Shown here piece after piece: positions 12,367 through 24,213 of a DNA stretch of 64,000 nucleotides (positions are counted from its first letter, which is position 1; each line of letters opens with the position of its first letter). The DNA is taken from contig OZ022341.1 in the NCBI GenBank assembly GCA_963989245.1, forward strand, positions 47,212,626-47,276,625, in the 5' to 3' direction. The DNA is from Nansenia antarctica. Its lineage: Eukaryota > Chordata > Actinopteri > Argentiniformes > Microstomatidae. Below the pieces are notes generated by a model. The model was not told the origin of the DNA. It did no database searches and saw nothing but the letters and a program-made list of their open reading frames with translations. The position numbers and the translations under genes were made by a program.

Positions 12367-12560
12367 CTGAAAATCAATTCTGGAATATTTTCGGTAAATT
12401 CGATCACTCTAGAACAAAATTCAATATTTCCAACTTTTCCGTTGTATGTCGAGATTCTCTACACGACACAGACCGACGACCTACGTCCGTGTGTCAGGAG
12501 ACGGAGCGCAACTTCGCAGCCAACACAGATGAATATTTCGCTTTCTCTCAAAACCATTCC
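12367..12560 (-). promoter_or_regulatory. bcor: candidate non-coding first exon of bcor
   Basis: The minus strand carries a perfect donor, TTTTCAG|GTGAGA, with the last exon base at 12367. It closes a CpG-bearing segment that has no long reading frame. It sits at the edge of a CpG-rich region (12440-13260) and on the correct strand and side to be a 5' UTR exon of bcor. The transcription start is not defined; the right boundary given here is approximate. Confidence 0.35.
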
Positions 12561-13260
12561 TGATACATCTCCAGTTGGTAAAATATGTAGATTCGTCTAG
12601 AACTATCTTAAAATGTAAACATCCTCGGAATTGCTGTGATTCGTTTCAGCCCAAAAACAAATAGGCTTACATCCATTAGTTAGAAGATACCTAGTTAAAT
12701 CGTCGTGAATAGTTCAAGGAGCACAGGTGGTGGCGGCGGTCCTTGGGTTTCACAAACTAATACAGTCTGGTTATGCCTTGCAGCGCCATGTTGGGCTCGT
12801 CATGGAGCGCATAAGCCAAGTCAAAAATATGGCGAGTCTCTTTACGCCACTTCATTCTACGTTCTACGAAGAAAAGAAAAAAAAATCGGTGATGCTCACG
12901 GTGTCTATAATCTCATATTCGATGCCTGGTATACTTCGGGAAATATTCCAGGAGTTTTCCTGTCGTCCTATTTCCACTGTTCCGTTTTCTTCCGCGCGGC
13001 ACCGTGCAGACCATTCACAACTGCCGCCTCCGGAGCGGGGAATGAAAATGCGAGCGGCTTTCAGTCGCAAACTCCACCCAGAAGGCCAGTCGGGGAACCG
13101 CAATTACCATAAACCTCCAGCAGCACGCTTCGATCCTCCGTGAAAACAATGAAGGGGAGGGGGAGAGGAGCAGAGGAGAGGAGAGACGAGACGGGGGTTC
13201 GGGAGTGGGGGGTTTAGAAGAAGATTGCGGGAGCCGCGAGGGGTCTGAGGTGAGATTCAA
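12440..13260. promoter_or_regulatory. CpG-rich region, likely bcor promoter
   Basis: CpG density is clearly above the flanking AT-rich DNA (for example 12460-12520, 12725-12745, 12990-13060 and 13180-13245). It includes a purine-rich GGGGAGGG block at about 13150-13200. Together with the donor at 12367 it is the best candidate for the promoter driving bcor leftwards. Open frames here differ between strands and show no family resemblance. Confidence 0.4.
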
Positions 13261-13346
13261 GGTAGACTCGACATGCCGTGGGAATTTAGTTACGGGTATT
13301 TTCTTTCAAAACGCACACCTAGAAAATGAATAGGATACATACAGGC

Positions 13347-14476
13347 CTATTCATAGCTTTCATGTGACGTCACAGCATAGTGGAAACGCCCACCTGACGG
13401 GCAAAAGGCACTTTTTGCGGGCAAAACCCACGGGCAAAACCCACTTTTTGCGGGTTAATAACTTTTTTTTCCCGTGGGTTAGGAAAATAATTCCAACGTG
13501 TCCGGATAGAGTAGAAGACAGGGAATCCAACACTATTTGAATGGAGTCGATCCTCCACTCCTATCACCGTGGACACAGCAAGGAGCGAATTCCCGGATAT
13601 AAATATTCCCTCGCCTCGCTGACAGCGGGAGTTGGGAGTTTCGTCCAGCAGCCGGTGAACGCCCGGTTGATCGAGTTTCATATTAAAAGTATATCTTCTC
13701 GGGGTGTCAGCGCGTTGGTTAAGAGCTCAAAATGACCGTATACTGATGGTGAATTTAGCAATAATAGTCTTATGTTTGTACCACCTCCATAACCGGTGTT
13801 ATTCACGGGAAAAGCCGGTCAAGGAGGCACCCTTTGCAGGTCAATAACTTTGATTCTCCGGGGGTTAGGAAAATAATTCCAACGTGTCCGGATAGAGTAG
13901 ATGACAGGGAATCCAACACTATTTGAATGGAGTCGATCCTCCACTCCTATCACCGTGGACACAGCAAGGAGCGAATTCCCGGATATAAATATTCCCTCGC
14001 CGACAGCTGGAGTTGGGAGTTTCGTCCAGCAGCCGGTGAACGCCCGGTTGATCGAGTTTCATATTAAAAGTATATCTTCTCGGGGTGTCAGCGCGGTGGT
14101 TAAGGGCTCAAAATGACCGTATACTGATGGTGAATTTAGCAATAATAGTCTTATGTTTGTACCACCTCCATAACCGGTGTTATTCACGGGAAAAGCCGGT
14201 CAAGGAGGCACCCTTTGCAGGTCAATAACTTTGATTCTCCGGGGGTTAGGAAAATAATTCCAACGTGTCCGGATAGAGTAGAAGACAGGGAATCCAACAC
14301 TATTTGAATGGTGTCAATCCTCCACTCCTATCACCGTCGTGTATCTTGATAGTTCTTCATGAGTGAGGTGGTCTAAATAGTAGGCAGCCATGTTGAGCGA
14401 TGTTGCTATGATACTTTTTGCCCTTCAGGTTGGTGGTTGCTAGGGAAGAAACCACGTGACTGAAAGCTATGAATAG
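13347..14476. mobile_element. non-autonomous TIR DNA transposon with internal tandem repeats
   Basis: The outer ends are inverted copies: CTATTCATAGCTTTCA at 13347 matches the reverse complement of TGAAAGCTATGAATAG ending at 14476. Similarity extends inward for about 60 bp with gaps (GTGACG/CGTGAC, then the GGCAAAAGG...CTTTTTGCCC parts). Inside are 2.2 tandem copies of a unit of about 381-386 bp (starts at 13481, 13867 and 14248). The near-identical short frames the units encode carry no transposase motif. The superfamily is not assigned; no clear target-site duplication was seen. Confidence 0.7.
13481..14337. repeat. tandem repeat, about 385-bp unit, 2.2 copies
   Basis: Unit 1 is 13481-13866, unit 2 is 13867-14247 and a partial unit 3 is 14248-14337. 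Unit 2 lacks a 5-bp piece present in unit 1 near 13610. The copies are otherwise almost identical, which points to a recent duplication inside the TIR element. Confidence 0.9.
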
Positions 14477-15164
14477 CTTCGTTTTGCTGTTCATACTTTC
14501 ATCGGCTATGCGCAGCACGTCATGTCACCTACCAGGTAAATCCACATAAGAAGCTGAAATCCTTATCGTGTATGGTTACAGTGACTCATGACTGAGTGAC
14601 CAGCCTAAAAAATAAAGAAATAAAGCATATCTGCAATATAGGCTACTTCCAATGTGTAGAGACCATAAACACAGAGACAGTGATCGCACAAACTGTGCCC
14701 ATAGGACTATGGTACATACGTTGAAATGTACCATTACCATCCCCCCCAGATCCCCAGGGAACTGACCCATGGGTCACACATGCATTGCGCTTGCACCGCA
14801 TAGGATTTCACATGAGCGGGATGAACGCACACACAGCAATTGGCATTGTAACCGATCGATATAGGGAACAAAGGGGGAAATGCGCGTTGGACAGACAGTC
14901 TGAGACGTTCGAATAGGCCTATCACTCTAAAGATAATTGTCTATCCTACACTAACTGAGAAGTTGGCTAACTGAGAATTAAGGCTCAATAATTGAGCAAG
15001 ATGCATTAGAAAGTGCAGTTCTAAATTACTGTCAAACATGCAGATGTTGGATGTCGGGATTGTTAGATTGTTAGATTGTTACAACCTATGTTTTAACAGT
15101 TAACTTGAACGTTAGGCAACCTTGTAACAGGTGTTCAACAATGTTTCACTATTAGACTAGGCCT

Positions 15165-15221
15165 ACTAGAAAGGGGCCACCCCATGAGAAAGGGGCCACC
15201 CCACTAGAAAGGGGCCACCCC
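15165..15221. repeat. 3 x 19-bp tandem repeat
   Basis: Three units of the form A(C/T)(T/G)AGAAAGGGGCCACCCC lie head to tail. Units 1 and 3 are identical. Confidence 0.9.
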
Positions 15222-17107
15222 GGCTGAAAAATAGAATTACGCACAAGGCCTATTGGCAAATAGCCTAAATAGCCCAGCATCTTCAATTACACAACTGCAT
15301 TACATTTTAGCTAAATTATGCATGCATATTCTAATTAGCCTATTTCGTGAACATGAAGGAGAAGTGCCGACATAGGCCTATATTCGTCCTGAGACCTCTT
15401 CTAACCCTCACATCACCTGACCTTCATCGCCCCCTAATGTGTTTTCTTCTCCAGGGACGGCCCCGTTTTCGTATTTTTTTCCTGTCAAAGAGAAGCGAAG
15501 AGAACGGAGATTACACAGGCCCGGACACGTAGCCTAGTCCAGCAGCAGCCAGCCACACGGGCGGTGAGATCCGGATAATACAGTGTCATTCATTCATCCA
15601 TGCAGAGAGCGCATGGCACTTTTACATATAGGCGTTTCCATCTCCCTTGTTAAAGTCCATATTCGTGAATGCTTCAATCTAATGATATTCCTTATTTATT
15701 TCACACAGGCTAGGCTACGCTAGTGGGAATGGATTTTCAGTAATTGCTGTGCCAATTAATGATTTGAGGAGATATAGATTAGGCCCTAGCCTACGCGTAA
15801 AGGTGATAACTGTCTATTCAAATCATTGATAGCCATACATGTAAAAAGGGCGTGTTGCATTTCTTTCCAATTTAGCCAGCTTTTGAAAAATACCAATACC
15901 CTACCAGTAATTAACGGACCTAACGTTGTCTACTACAAAAGACACACTCTTTGACGTATTATACAACAGGCCTAGTTATCTCCGCAATTTAATGGTGGTC
16001 GTGAACTGTCCGCTAATTTGGTAGGCAAAACGTCCGTAACTGTTCCCCGGGAGAAGTGTGATATGATACGATCATGGGTTACCATCTAGTGGACGAGATG
16101 GTTAACGCAGTTGGATTATGGGAATGTCCAACCTAGACCAACAAGCATGACGTGGAAAAGTTGAAGACAGAAATGAATAATAAAGAACGCCGAATCCTCC
16201 CTAATAGGCTCTTATTTACAAACCCCCGAAATGGACTTGCAGCGTGGTAGGGGTTGCGTTTATAAACGTTTTATGTTGCTACTATGTGGATAGAAAACAT
16301 GTTGTTCTAGTGAAATCTGTTAAAATACCAAAACTGCCCGGCATGTAGCCTAAGGGTTTTGGACGAAACGGTCATTAATACTAATTAGGGGCTGCCACAT
16401 GCAACTGGAAATCACAGATCACATTGATGTGGTATATGTGCTATTTATTAGGCTTGTGCATCGATCTTTTTTTATCCTAACCCTGCTTTAAAACAATGAA
16501 GCTTTCACTCATCAGTGACACCCGTCAGTAGCACCTGCAAGTGGCACTTGCCACACCTCAGTGTGCTTTCTGTCTGTTCTCAAAGCAACAACAAAAAAAG
16601 GTTTCTTTTTAAAATTATTCTCCTCTAAATGTTTTGTTCCCCAAGAGTGGATGATTGAACATCTCTCTGTTGTTCAAATCAAGGGTGTATATACCACGTT
16701 TTATGATCTGATGCTGTCAGACATCGAACATTTTAAGAGGATGTTTACCACCTCCTGTGATGATTGATAGTCTTAAATTAATTATCTACATTTTCAACAA
16801 TTTATCCCCCTTGCAAAATTCAAGGTGAAGGCCTACTCCAGGAATAAGTCATTTTAGTTGTCATTAGTCATGCTTGACCTTTGGCAGGTATTTGATCAAC
16901 ATTTTAATGACTTAACACATTCCTTTTGACATCAGACAAGAGTGTTTTTAAATAATAAAAAAATAATAATAAAAATCAACGTAAAAATCTATGTATACAA
17001 ATAGGTCATGATTGCAGTATAACCCTAATCTTCAACCTACATAACTAGTTTTTTTTCTGAATGACACTTCCTGAAGCAGAAGACGGTAGTATTAAGCGAT
17101 TATAATA

Positions 17108-17190
17108 TCATAATAATCATAATAATAATAATGCTTTTTATTTGTAGGTGCCTTTCAGAGCAATCAAGGACACCTTACAGAGCATACTTA
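17108..17190. repeat. interspersed repeat tail with (AAT)n, teleost SINE/LINE type
   Basis: An AAT microsatellite is followed by TTTATTTGTAGGTGCCTTTC and an A/C-rich stretch. The same layout (AAT run, then TTTATTTGTATAGCGC-like sequence) recurs at 42661, 50739 and 52455 in this window. It matches the 3' tails of common fish retroposons. No coding part is present. Confidence 0.5.
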
Positions 17191-17514
17191 AAAAAAACAA
17201 GCAACAGATTCAAACAGGTTCAAACAGTGTTTCAAACAAACAAAAACAACCAAAGCAAGACAAAACAAAAGACATAAAAACAACCCTCAATTAAAAATAT
17301 TCAAAAGAGGCTTTATTGAGTGAAAAAAAGGACATCTGAGGAAGTGAATGTCAAGGAAAGTTTGGATTATTTGCAGGTAGGCTATAGCTCTGCTATTATA
17401 AACAAAGTATCAGGGATAGTACTAAGAAGGATACAGTACAATCAGAAGCTTGGAGCATACACATTTTTGACTTAAGGGTGAGATGAATATGCCTCCATTC
17501 ATTTCTAAAAAATG

Positions 17515-17605
17515 TTTTGCCTTTATTTAACCAGGGTCAGTCCCATTGAGATACAATGATCTCTTTTTCAAGGGAAGCCTGGCCAAGACAGCAGCTTAAA
17601 AACAT
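17515..17605. repeat. teleost interspersed repeat fragment
   Basis: The stretch TTTATTTAACCAGGGTCAGT, followed by a CCCATTGAGAT and TTCAAGGGAAGCCTGGCC arrangement, resembles a widespread fish repeat. A 90-bp neighbour (17837-17926) recurs at 18366-18460, next to the minisatellite, suggesting that element was duplicated around it. Confidence 0.5.
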
Positions 17606-18619
17606 CAAGTTTCAATAGTTAAAACAAACAGCACAATTACACAATGAAACAACACCAGATCAACAACAAAAATAGACAAAATACAATTTGATCAGAGCAA
17701 TAGGATAAAAATAATGGGAATTTCATATAAAATATAAAATATAAAACAGGAGCAAGAACAATATGAATAAATAGAATAAAATAATGGGACAATATAAAAC
17801 AGGGGCAAGAACGATATAACAATATTTTCAATGCCCTCTGGCTGGATCGGGAGTTTGGATAGAGCTTGAGGTCTGTTTTAAAAAGAATAATACAGCAAAG
17901 ATTGCTTACTCTAAGAATAGTTACAGGCATGAAATGCTTCCAATCATGCTCTTTAGGATTACCAGTTATATAGGAGTTTTCCAACTGTTAAAGGAAATGG
18001 TGAAATTGACACTCCTCAAACTTTGACTACATCAAACTATACACCATCCTCTATTGTAAAAAGTCAATGAGACATATATTGTGACTGTCTTCTTTCTAAA
18101 ATATTCATCTGGAGAGACCAGATATTCGGGATGTGTCATTCAGGTGTACCAGATATTGCTATTATTATCTGAATTGCTTCCATTCAGAGTCAGTTGGGGT
18201 AAGGAGAACAATTGTGGTTGTCTATTAAAGACAGAAGAAGCAACAACCATGCATTTACAGTCAAACTGTCTCCTCATAAGGTTGATTATGCTCTGTCAAG
18301 AAGGGAAGCCCAATTCAAACAGTTGAAGTTAGCAGCCAGGTTTAAGTGAGCATGCATAATAGCTTTCTGGCTGGATCGGGAGTTTGGATAGAGTTAGAGG
18401 TCTGTTTTTAAAAATATATATATATATATCAGAGATAAAGCTAAAATGGCATACTCTAAGAGTATGTAATGGTTAGGGTTAGAGGTAGTATTTACACAGA
18501 CACTCAACCTGAGAGGAGAGAAAGAGAGAGAAAGAGTAGGTGGTAGAAAGAGGGAGGATTCTGTTTCCTGCTCCCGTGCTCCTCCTGTGGTTCTCTTCCC
18601 CCCAGACATTGCTCTCTGA

Positions 18620-19580
18620 CTCCTTCTGGACCCTCTCCTCCTGAACCCTCTCCTCCTGAACCCTCTCCTTCTGGACCCTCTCCTCCTGAACCCTCTCCTC
18701 CTGAACCCTCTCCTCTTGGACCATCTCCTCCTGAACCCTCTCCTCTTGGACCATCTCCTCCTGAACCCTCTCCTCTTGGACCCTCTCCTCCTGAACCCTC
18801 TCCTCCTGAACCCTCTCCTCTTGGACCCTCTCCTCCTGAACCCTCTCCTCTTGGACCATCTCTTCCTGAACCCTCTCCTCTTGGACCCTCTCCTCCTGAA
18901 CCCTCTCCTCTTGGACCATCTCCTCCTGAACCCTCTCCTCTTGGACCCTCTCCTCCTGAACCCTCTCCTCTTGGACCATCTCCTCCTGAACCCTCTCCTC
19001 TTGGACCATCTCCTCCTGAACCCTCTCCTCTTGGACCCTCTCCTCCTGAACCCTCTCCTCTTGGACCATCTCCTCCTGAACCCTCTCCTCTTGGACCATC
19101 TCCTCCTGAACCCTCTCCTCTTGGACCCTCTCCTCCTGAACCCTCTCCTCTTGGACCATCTCCTCCTGAACCCTCTCCTCTTGGACCCTCTCCTCCTGAA
19201 CCCTCTCCTCCTGAACCCTCTCCTCCTGGACACTCTCCTCTTGGACCATCTCCTCCTGAACCCTCTCCTCTTGGACCCTCTCCTCCTGAACCCTCTCCTC
19301 TTGGACCCTCTCCTCCTGAACCCTCTCCTCTTGGACCCTCTCCTCCTGAACCCTCTCCTCCTGGACACTCTCTTCCTCCTGGACACTCTCTTCCTGGACA
19401 CTCCCTTCCTCCTGGACACTCTCTTCCTGGACCCTCTCCTCCTGGACACTCCCTTCCTCCTGGACCCTCTCCTCCTGGACCCTCTCCTTCTGGACCCTCT
19501 CCTCCTTCTGGACCCTCTCCTCTTGGACCCTCTCCTTCTGGACCCTCTCCTCCTCCTGAACCTTCCCCTCCTGGACCTTG
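18620..19580. repeat. 15-bp pyrimidine-rich minisatellite, about 60 units
   Basis: Tandem CCCTCTCCTCCTGAA and CCCTCTCCTCTTGGA units alternate, giving a 30-bp dimer. A CCCTC/CCATC variant position forms longer higher-order blocks. The right end (19350-19580) degenerates to TTCCTCCTGGACACTC-type units. One strand is nearly all pyrimidine. Because 15 is a multiple of 3 and the unit has no stop on the minus strand, all three minus frames and one plus frame stay open for about 1 kb. These are not genes. Confidence 0.95.
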
Positions 19581-19589
19581 CCTTGCTTG

Positions 19590-20625
19590 AGACAAGTGTA
19601 AGGACATGGTTTGTTCATGCAGTAGAGATGAGACAGTAGACGAATGGCACAAGCTGCAGAAAAAACATGTTGAGGTGGTAGTTAAGATGGCGAGCCATGG
19701 CTGCCCTGCGTGCTTCCTTGTATATATGCGCACATAACGGTAGCAGACACCCAGCACACAGTTTAGTCCCAAGCCGAGCACGCCTTGAAGTCAAGATTCT
19801 TAACTAGTGGATACTGTCGCAAATAAACGTATGGTATTATAAGGCCATAAGGGTCAAAATCATCTGAGAGCACAGACAGAAAATCGTCATGATATATGTT
19901 CACGCAGCAGGGAGAGCTACTATAACGTTTTGTAAAAGTCCACCCATTGTCAGATACTTCAACATGGTGGAGTATGGCTGCCAGAAGCATGTGCTAGTAA
20001 AGACAGGCAGGTGGATCAACCAGGGATGTAGGAAGTGTATTTCGTGAGGGTGTGCTGCCTAAAATGATGTGAAGGGGGTGAAGGGGGATGTATGGCCCCC
20101 TCCTTTCTACCAAGACACAATTCTAGTGTGAGTGAAAAGCATGAAATGATCAGGTCTCAGGTAATTTACACAAGGCCTACAGCTGATTTATCTGAGTGCC
20201 CACATCAGACCCCATAAAATCCCAACTCTGTGCTACTCAAGTTGTAAAAGAAAATCAGGGGGGATGGTGGATTTTATCATATGGGGACAATTTTAGCATC
20301 CCCACAGCGTCAGTGACTTCAGTGTCAGTGACTTGGTAAAAATGTCATTGCATGTGTGTGTGCCCCCTCGCCATAGTATTTTACTCAATATGCGCAAAAG
20401 TAAATGTTGAAATAGCAGTAATACCACGTTCATTGATAAAATGACATAAGGGATGGAAAGGGGGGATGGCAGTTTTAGAAGGGGGATGATTTTGACCGTT
20501 TTTATTTCGGGGGGATGCCATCCTCCCTCATCCCCCCTCAACTCAAGTGCTGAGCAGGAGCCTATGCCAACATGCACCACCACACAGAGTGACTGCATAT
20601 GGAGAGAGAAAGCAACGTAATGTGA
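19590..20625. other. intergenic DNA, probable repeat debris
   Basis: No exon is recognisable. Positions 20040-20560 contain several GGGGGATG/CATCCCCC motifs in both orientations, including near 20470-20540, which suggests an old non-autonomous element. The boundaries are not clear. Confidence 0.4.
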
Positions 20626-20631
20626 AAAACT

Positions 20632-21511
20632 GTACACACTGCTCAATGAAATGAAGGGAACACTTCAAGGATATGCCTCCCCAGACCATCACTGACACGC
20701 CAAACCGGTTATGCTGGATGATGTTGCAGGCAGCATAACGTTCGGCACGGCGTCTCCAGACTCTTTCACGTCTGTAACATGTGCTCAGTGTGAACCTGCT
20801 CTCATCTGTGAAGAGAATGGGGAGCCAATGGTGAACCTGCCAATTCTGGTGTTCTCTGGCAAATGCCAATAGAGCTGCATGGTGCTGGGCTGTGAATACA
20901 AGTCCCACTAGAGGACATCAGGTCCTCATGCCACCCTCATGGAGTCAGAAACATGCACACGAGTAGCCCGCTGGAGATCGTTTTGTAGGGCTCCGGCAGT
21001 GCTTCTCCTGTTCCTCCTCGCACAAAGGAGAAGATACCGGTCCTGCTGCTGGGTTGTTGCCCTTCTACGGCCCTGTCCAGCTCTCGTTGTGTACTGGCCC
21101 GTCTCCCGGTATCTCCTCCACGCTCTTGAGACTGTGCTGGGAGACACAGCAAACCTTCTTGCGACAGCACGTATGGATGTGCCATCCTGGAGGAGCTGGA
21201 CTACCTGTGCAACCTGAATGGGCTGCAGGTACCGCCTCATGCTACCAGTAGTGACAAGGGCACTAGCAAAATGCAAAACTAGAGAAAAATCAGTCAGGAA
21301 GGATAAGGAGAGAGAACTGGTCTGTAGCCACCACCTGCAAAGCCTCTCCTGTCCACCAGCTGTCACTTTCATTTCCACCAAAGCAGGTGTAATTGATTAA
21401 CAATCGTTTACGTTTCCTAAATGGACAGATCGATATCCCAGAAGTTTAATTGACTTGATGTTATACTGTGATGATTAAGTGTTCCCTTTTTTTGAGCAAT
21501 GTATATACAGT
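20632..21511 (-). mobile_element. Tc1/mariner-like transposon, internally deleted
   Basis: Inverted ends are visible: TTGCTCAA...AGGGAACACTT on the left (about 20640-20665) and AAGTGTTCCCTTTTTTTGAGC on the right (about 21477-21497). These are the usual ends of a Tc1-like family common in fish. A transposase frame lies between them on the minus strand. The element ends within TATACAGTATA, consistent with TA insertion. The left TIR directly follows the VMVWGGIS motif, so the C-terminal half of the transposase is deleted. Confidence 0.88.
20640..21381 (-). pseudogene. Tc1-like transposase, truncated and frameshifted
   Basis: The N-terminal part (minus strand, about 21237 down to 20940) encodes a paired-like helix-turn-helix: LLQDGTSIRAVARRF, then VSPSTVSRAWRRYRETG. 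The frame then shifts. A second frame (20908-20543) has the catalytic-core motifs FTDESRF and VMVWGGIS, after which it runs into the terminal repeat. The last catalytic region (the NARPH and SPDLNPIE-type motifs of the family) is missing, so the copy cannot encode an active transposase. Confidence 0.88.
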
Positions 21512-23840
21512 ATACTGTATATATAAAACATTTTACACCACAAAAAGTTACCTACTGTTCTGAATGACTAGTCATACAATAACTTTAAAAAACGTATTCT
21601 AAGTTCCAATTCTGCATCCTATTTTCAGGAAATAACTGCTTTCAATAGTGAACTAGCACTAAATAGCACTGAATATAAATAGATTATGTCCCTCAGTCTT
21701 AATCATTCATAAGATGATGGTGTATAGTGAATGATGATAGTGAATTTCGAGAATTAGTGTTTTGTGCCAACATTGTAATAACCTAAATGGCCAGTTAAAT
21801 AATCGTGCTGTCTATTGGCCACACACACCATCCTTCCACAGCAAAAATAAAATATCCTGCTTTATTGTATCTATCATGCTAAAACTGCTTGGTGCAAGAC
21901 AGTGATTCGTAGCCATATGAATAGAATGAGTTATCACTCATTCTATTATGTCTATTTTCGTAGCTGTGTAACAGACATTGCAGAAGCACCATATGACCAC
22001 ACGGTGGCAGTAGAAGTGTGAGCAAAGAGACTCGATGCAGCCAGATACTAACTCCCCTCCGTCCTCATCAGCACAGACAGACACCTCAAGGCCTGTTGAA
22101 TCTGCTTCTACCACCTAGAGACTTGTGGGGTAGTGATTGCTTTAGCTAGGTGTGAAGCCCAAATTTAGGAACAGACTGGCCTCCAAATCACTGATTTTCG
22201 ACGTTATATTTTTGCTCTGCATCTTCAGATGTCCATTGTTTCCTCACCAACACTACTGTCTGTTCTCCTGTTTGACCAGACTAGTCAAGCCTGATCAGTG
22301 GCTCAATGCAAGGAACTGAGGTTTGTTTCATAAGCAACTTTTAACTGTCCCATGTTGAAGAAGAACCATTCAAGGGAGTCTAGTAGTTAGAAGGAGGCAA
22401 AAGGTGAGTTTAGGTGGTATTTATCCCCACTGTGTTGCAGATACACAGACACGCCTTAACAGCAGGGATGGAATTCAAGGATGTTGTGCACTGGCCAGCT
22501 GGGTGAGTAGACTGTAGCCCATGGTCCAAAACATGCCATGGATATTCTTTCTTATATAAATATAAATATATACATATTTCTATTAATATCTGATCTACTA
22601 CACAATTATTATTTCCCATAAATGTACAGCTACAGAACATTGTGTTCAGTTATTACTTTGTTGTTTTTTTGCAACCCTAACCCTAACATTTTAAAGGGAT
22701 AGCTGACTTTTTAACACTGTCAGATGGTTCCGTATCCTGAAAGTAGTCCATGGGGCAGGAGAAACTATAATCCATTGTTCAGAATCAGAGTTGTTTAAAA
22801 AAAACACTACGGTACTAACTCCATCTAACTTTAACCTTAGGGCTAATTTGAAATGATGGGATTGATGGGGGCAAGTAGACAAAGTTAAATATTCTATGGC
22901 CAAATCAACTCAAATTAACTTTCTGACTTGGTTGCTAGTTTACGTGAGGTGACTCCCAGTTAGCTGGAGTTAGTAGTTTCTCCCAGCCATATGGACAATG
23001 AACACACACCAGATCTAGGGGTTGGTGACTCATTTGGGTTATCATGAACTCATCGTGAAGTCAGGTAAACACGTTATGGTTGCACAGTGATTCAACTATG
23101 CTCCTCTACCATGGAACTTCCCCAAGAACCCTGTAAATACACGTAGCCTAAGAGAAGTCATTTTCTGTCTCAGATATAATTTAAGGGCATGTCGGCCTAG
23201 GGACAATTTGGACAGACTGAGACATACAAACGACATAAAGTTGCCTTCTTTTTGGGGATCTAATAAATCAAACTCATGTGTTTGAAAAGCAGTAGTGAAA
23301 CACATTAGTAGCCTTACTCTAGTCTAGGGCCTATATTGCTGTAGGCTATAGAGTTTATTACATGATGTGACAGAATCTGATGACATGATTGCTACTGGCT
23401 AATAAAACTCACTGGTGTAATCCTATGGGATTTCTTTCTGACTGGGCTCTTTGGCCAGATGCTCACTGACAGGTAAGGATCAGCTCAAGATCCAGGGGGA
23501 GGTGAGCAAAGGGATGTGCAGAAGAGGGTGCCACACCAAATTAGACTCTTCCCCCCCCCCCCCCCCCCCCCATGGTAATCCAGTACTCAGCACTGAGGTA
23601 TGACATATTCCTGACGCCATATGCACACTTCAACTCGTTCGATTGTTCCCTTGCCACACCCATGATTACGAATAGTGACACTGATGGCTCACGTGCGCAT
23701 GTTCAGACGGGTTCTTTGAGATAGCTAGAGGCCTGCATCGCAAAGCTATAGCTAGCGCCTATTACATATGAATAGAAAATCATTACTTTGAACCCCTGCA
23801 CATGAACCGAAGCAAAGGAGAAGGAGAACTGCCTCGTGTT
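21512..23840. other. intergenic DNA left of map4k4
   Basis: AT-rich sequence with short frames only. A poly-C run lies at about 23551-23571. No known domain or splice-supported exon was seen. The map4k4 promoter is expected at its right end. Confidence 0.6.
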
Positions 23841-23849
23841 GCCTAGTTA

Positions 23850-24213
23850 GTAGACTCTTTTTTGCCGAATGCTCGCTCACTCCCTACGGTTGCATCGAGG
23901 CCCTGCCCTTTTCTCTGTGATTTAGCCGACCGGCTTCCTGTGTTTGTGTGCGGTGGTTCTCCCAACCCTGGGAGAGAGAGAGAGAGAGAGAGAGAGGCGG
24001 AGCAGCGGAGAGCTGGGAGTTGCACGAAGGAAGGGCCGAGCTGCCACCTCAACATGGAGTAGTGTCGCCTTGTGTCCTCGTCAACATAGCGGACCGCAAA
24101 AGAGGAATTACGCGACTCGTCTCGTTTCTACAGGGAGGCACCGCAAATGATACTACGGCACTAAAGCTTCAGCATTATCTAGTAGAAGGAAGGATCGGCC
24201 TAGATTTCAAAAG
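23850..24213 (+). promoter_or_regulatory. map4k4: map4k4 promoter/5' UTR region
   Basis: This stretch precedes the map4k4 start codon. It is richer in CpG than the DNA to its left and contains a (GA)n tract at about 23971-23996. The sequence from about 24060 to 24213 is probably 5' UTR. The transcription start is not defined by any clear TATA or initiator element. The start-codon context is AAGATGG, with G at +4. Confidence 0.5.

Larger units (their letters stand above)
14477..17500. other. intergenic DNA, no gene seen
   Basis: AT-rich unique-looking sequence with only short frames. It contains a small 3 x 19-bp tandem repeat at 15165-15221 and an AAT-rich interspersed-repeat tail near 17108-17190. 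I see no exon of either neighbouring gene. Confidence 0.6.

Noticed and set aside
13541..14116. Two similar frames, one in each tandem unit
   Set aside because: They repeat because the DNA unit is duplicated. There is no transposase motif or known domain, and the 5-bp indel between units shifts part of the frame.
18394..19781. Long minus-strand frames of 351-425 codons and a 307-codon plus frame
   Set aside because: They are translations of a 15-bp minisatellite. All three minus frames are open because the unit is a multiple of 3 without stops, and there is no conserved sequence outside the array.
22672..22688. Telomere-like CCCTAACCCTAA
   Set aside because: Only about two units; likely chance or repeat debris, not an interstitial telomere array.
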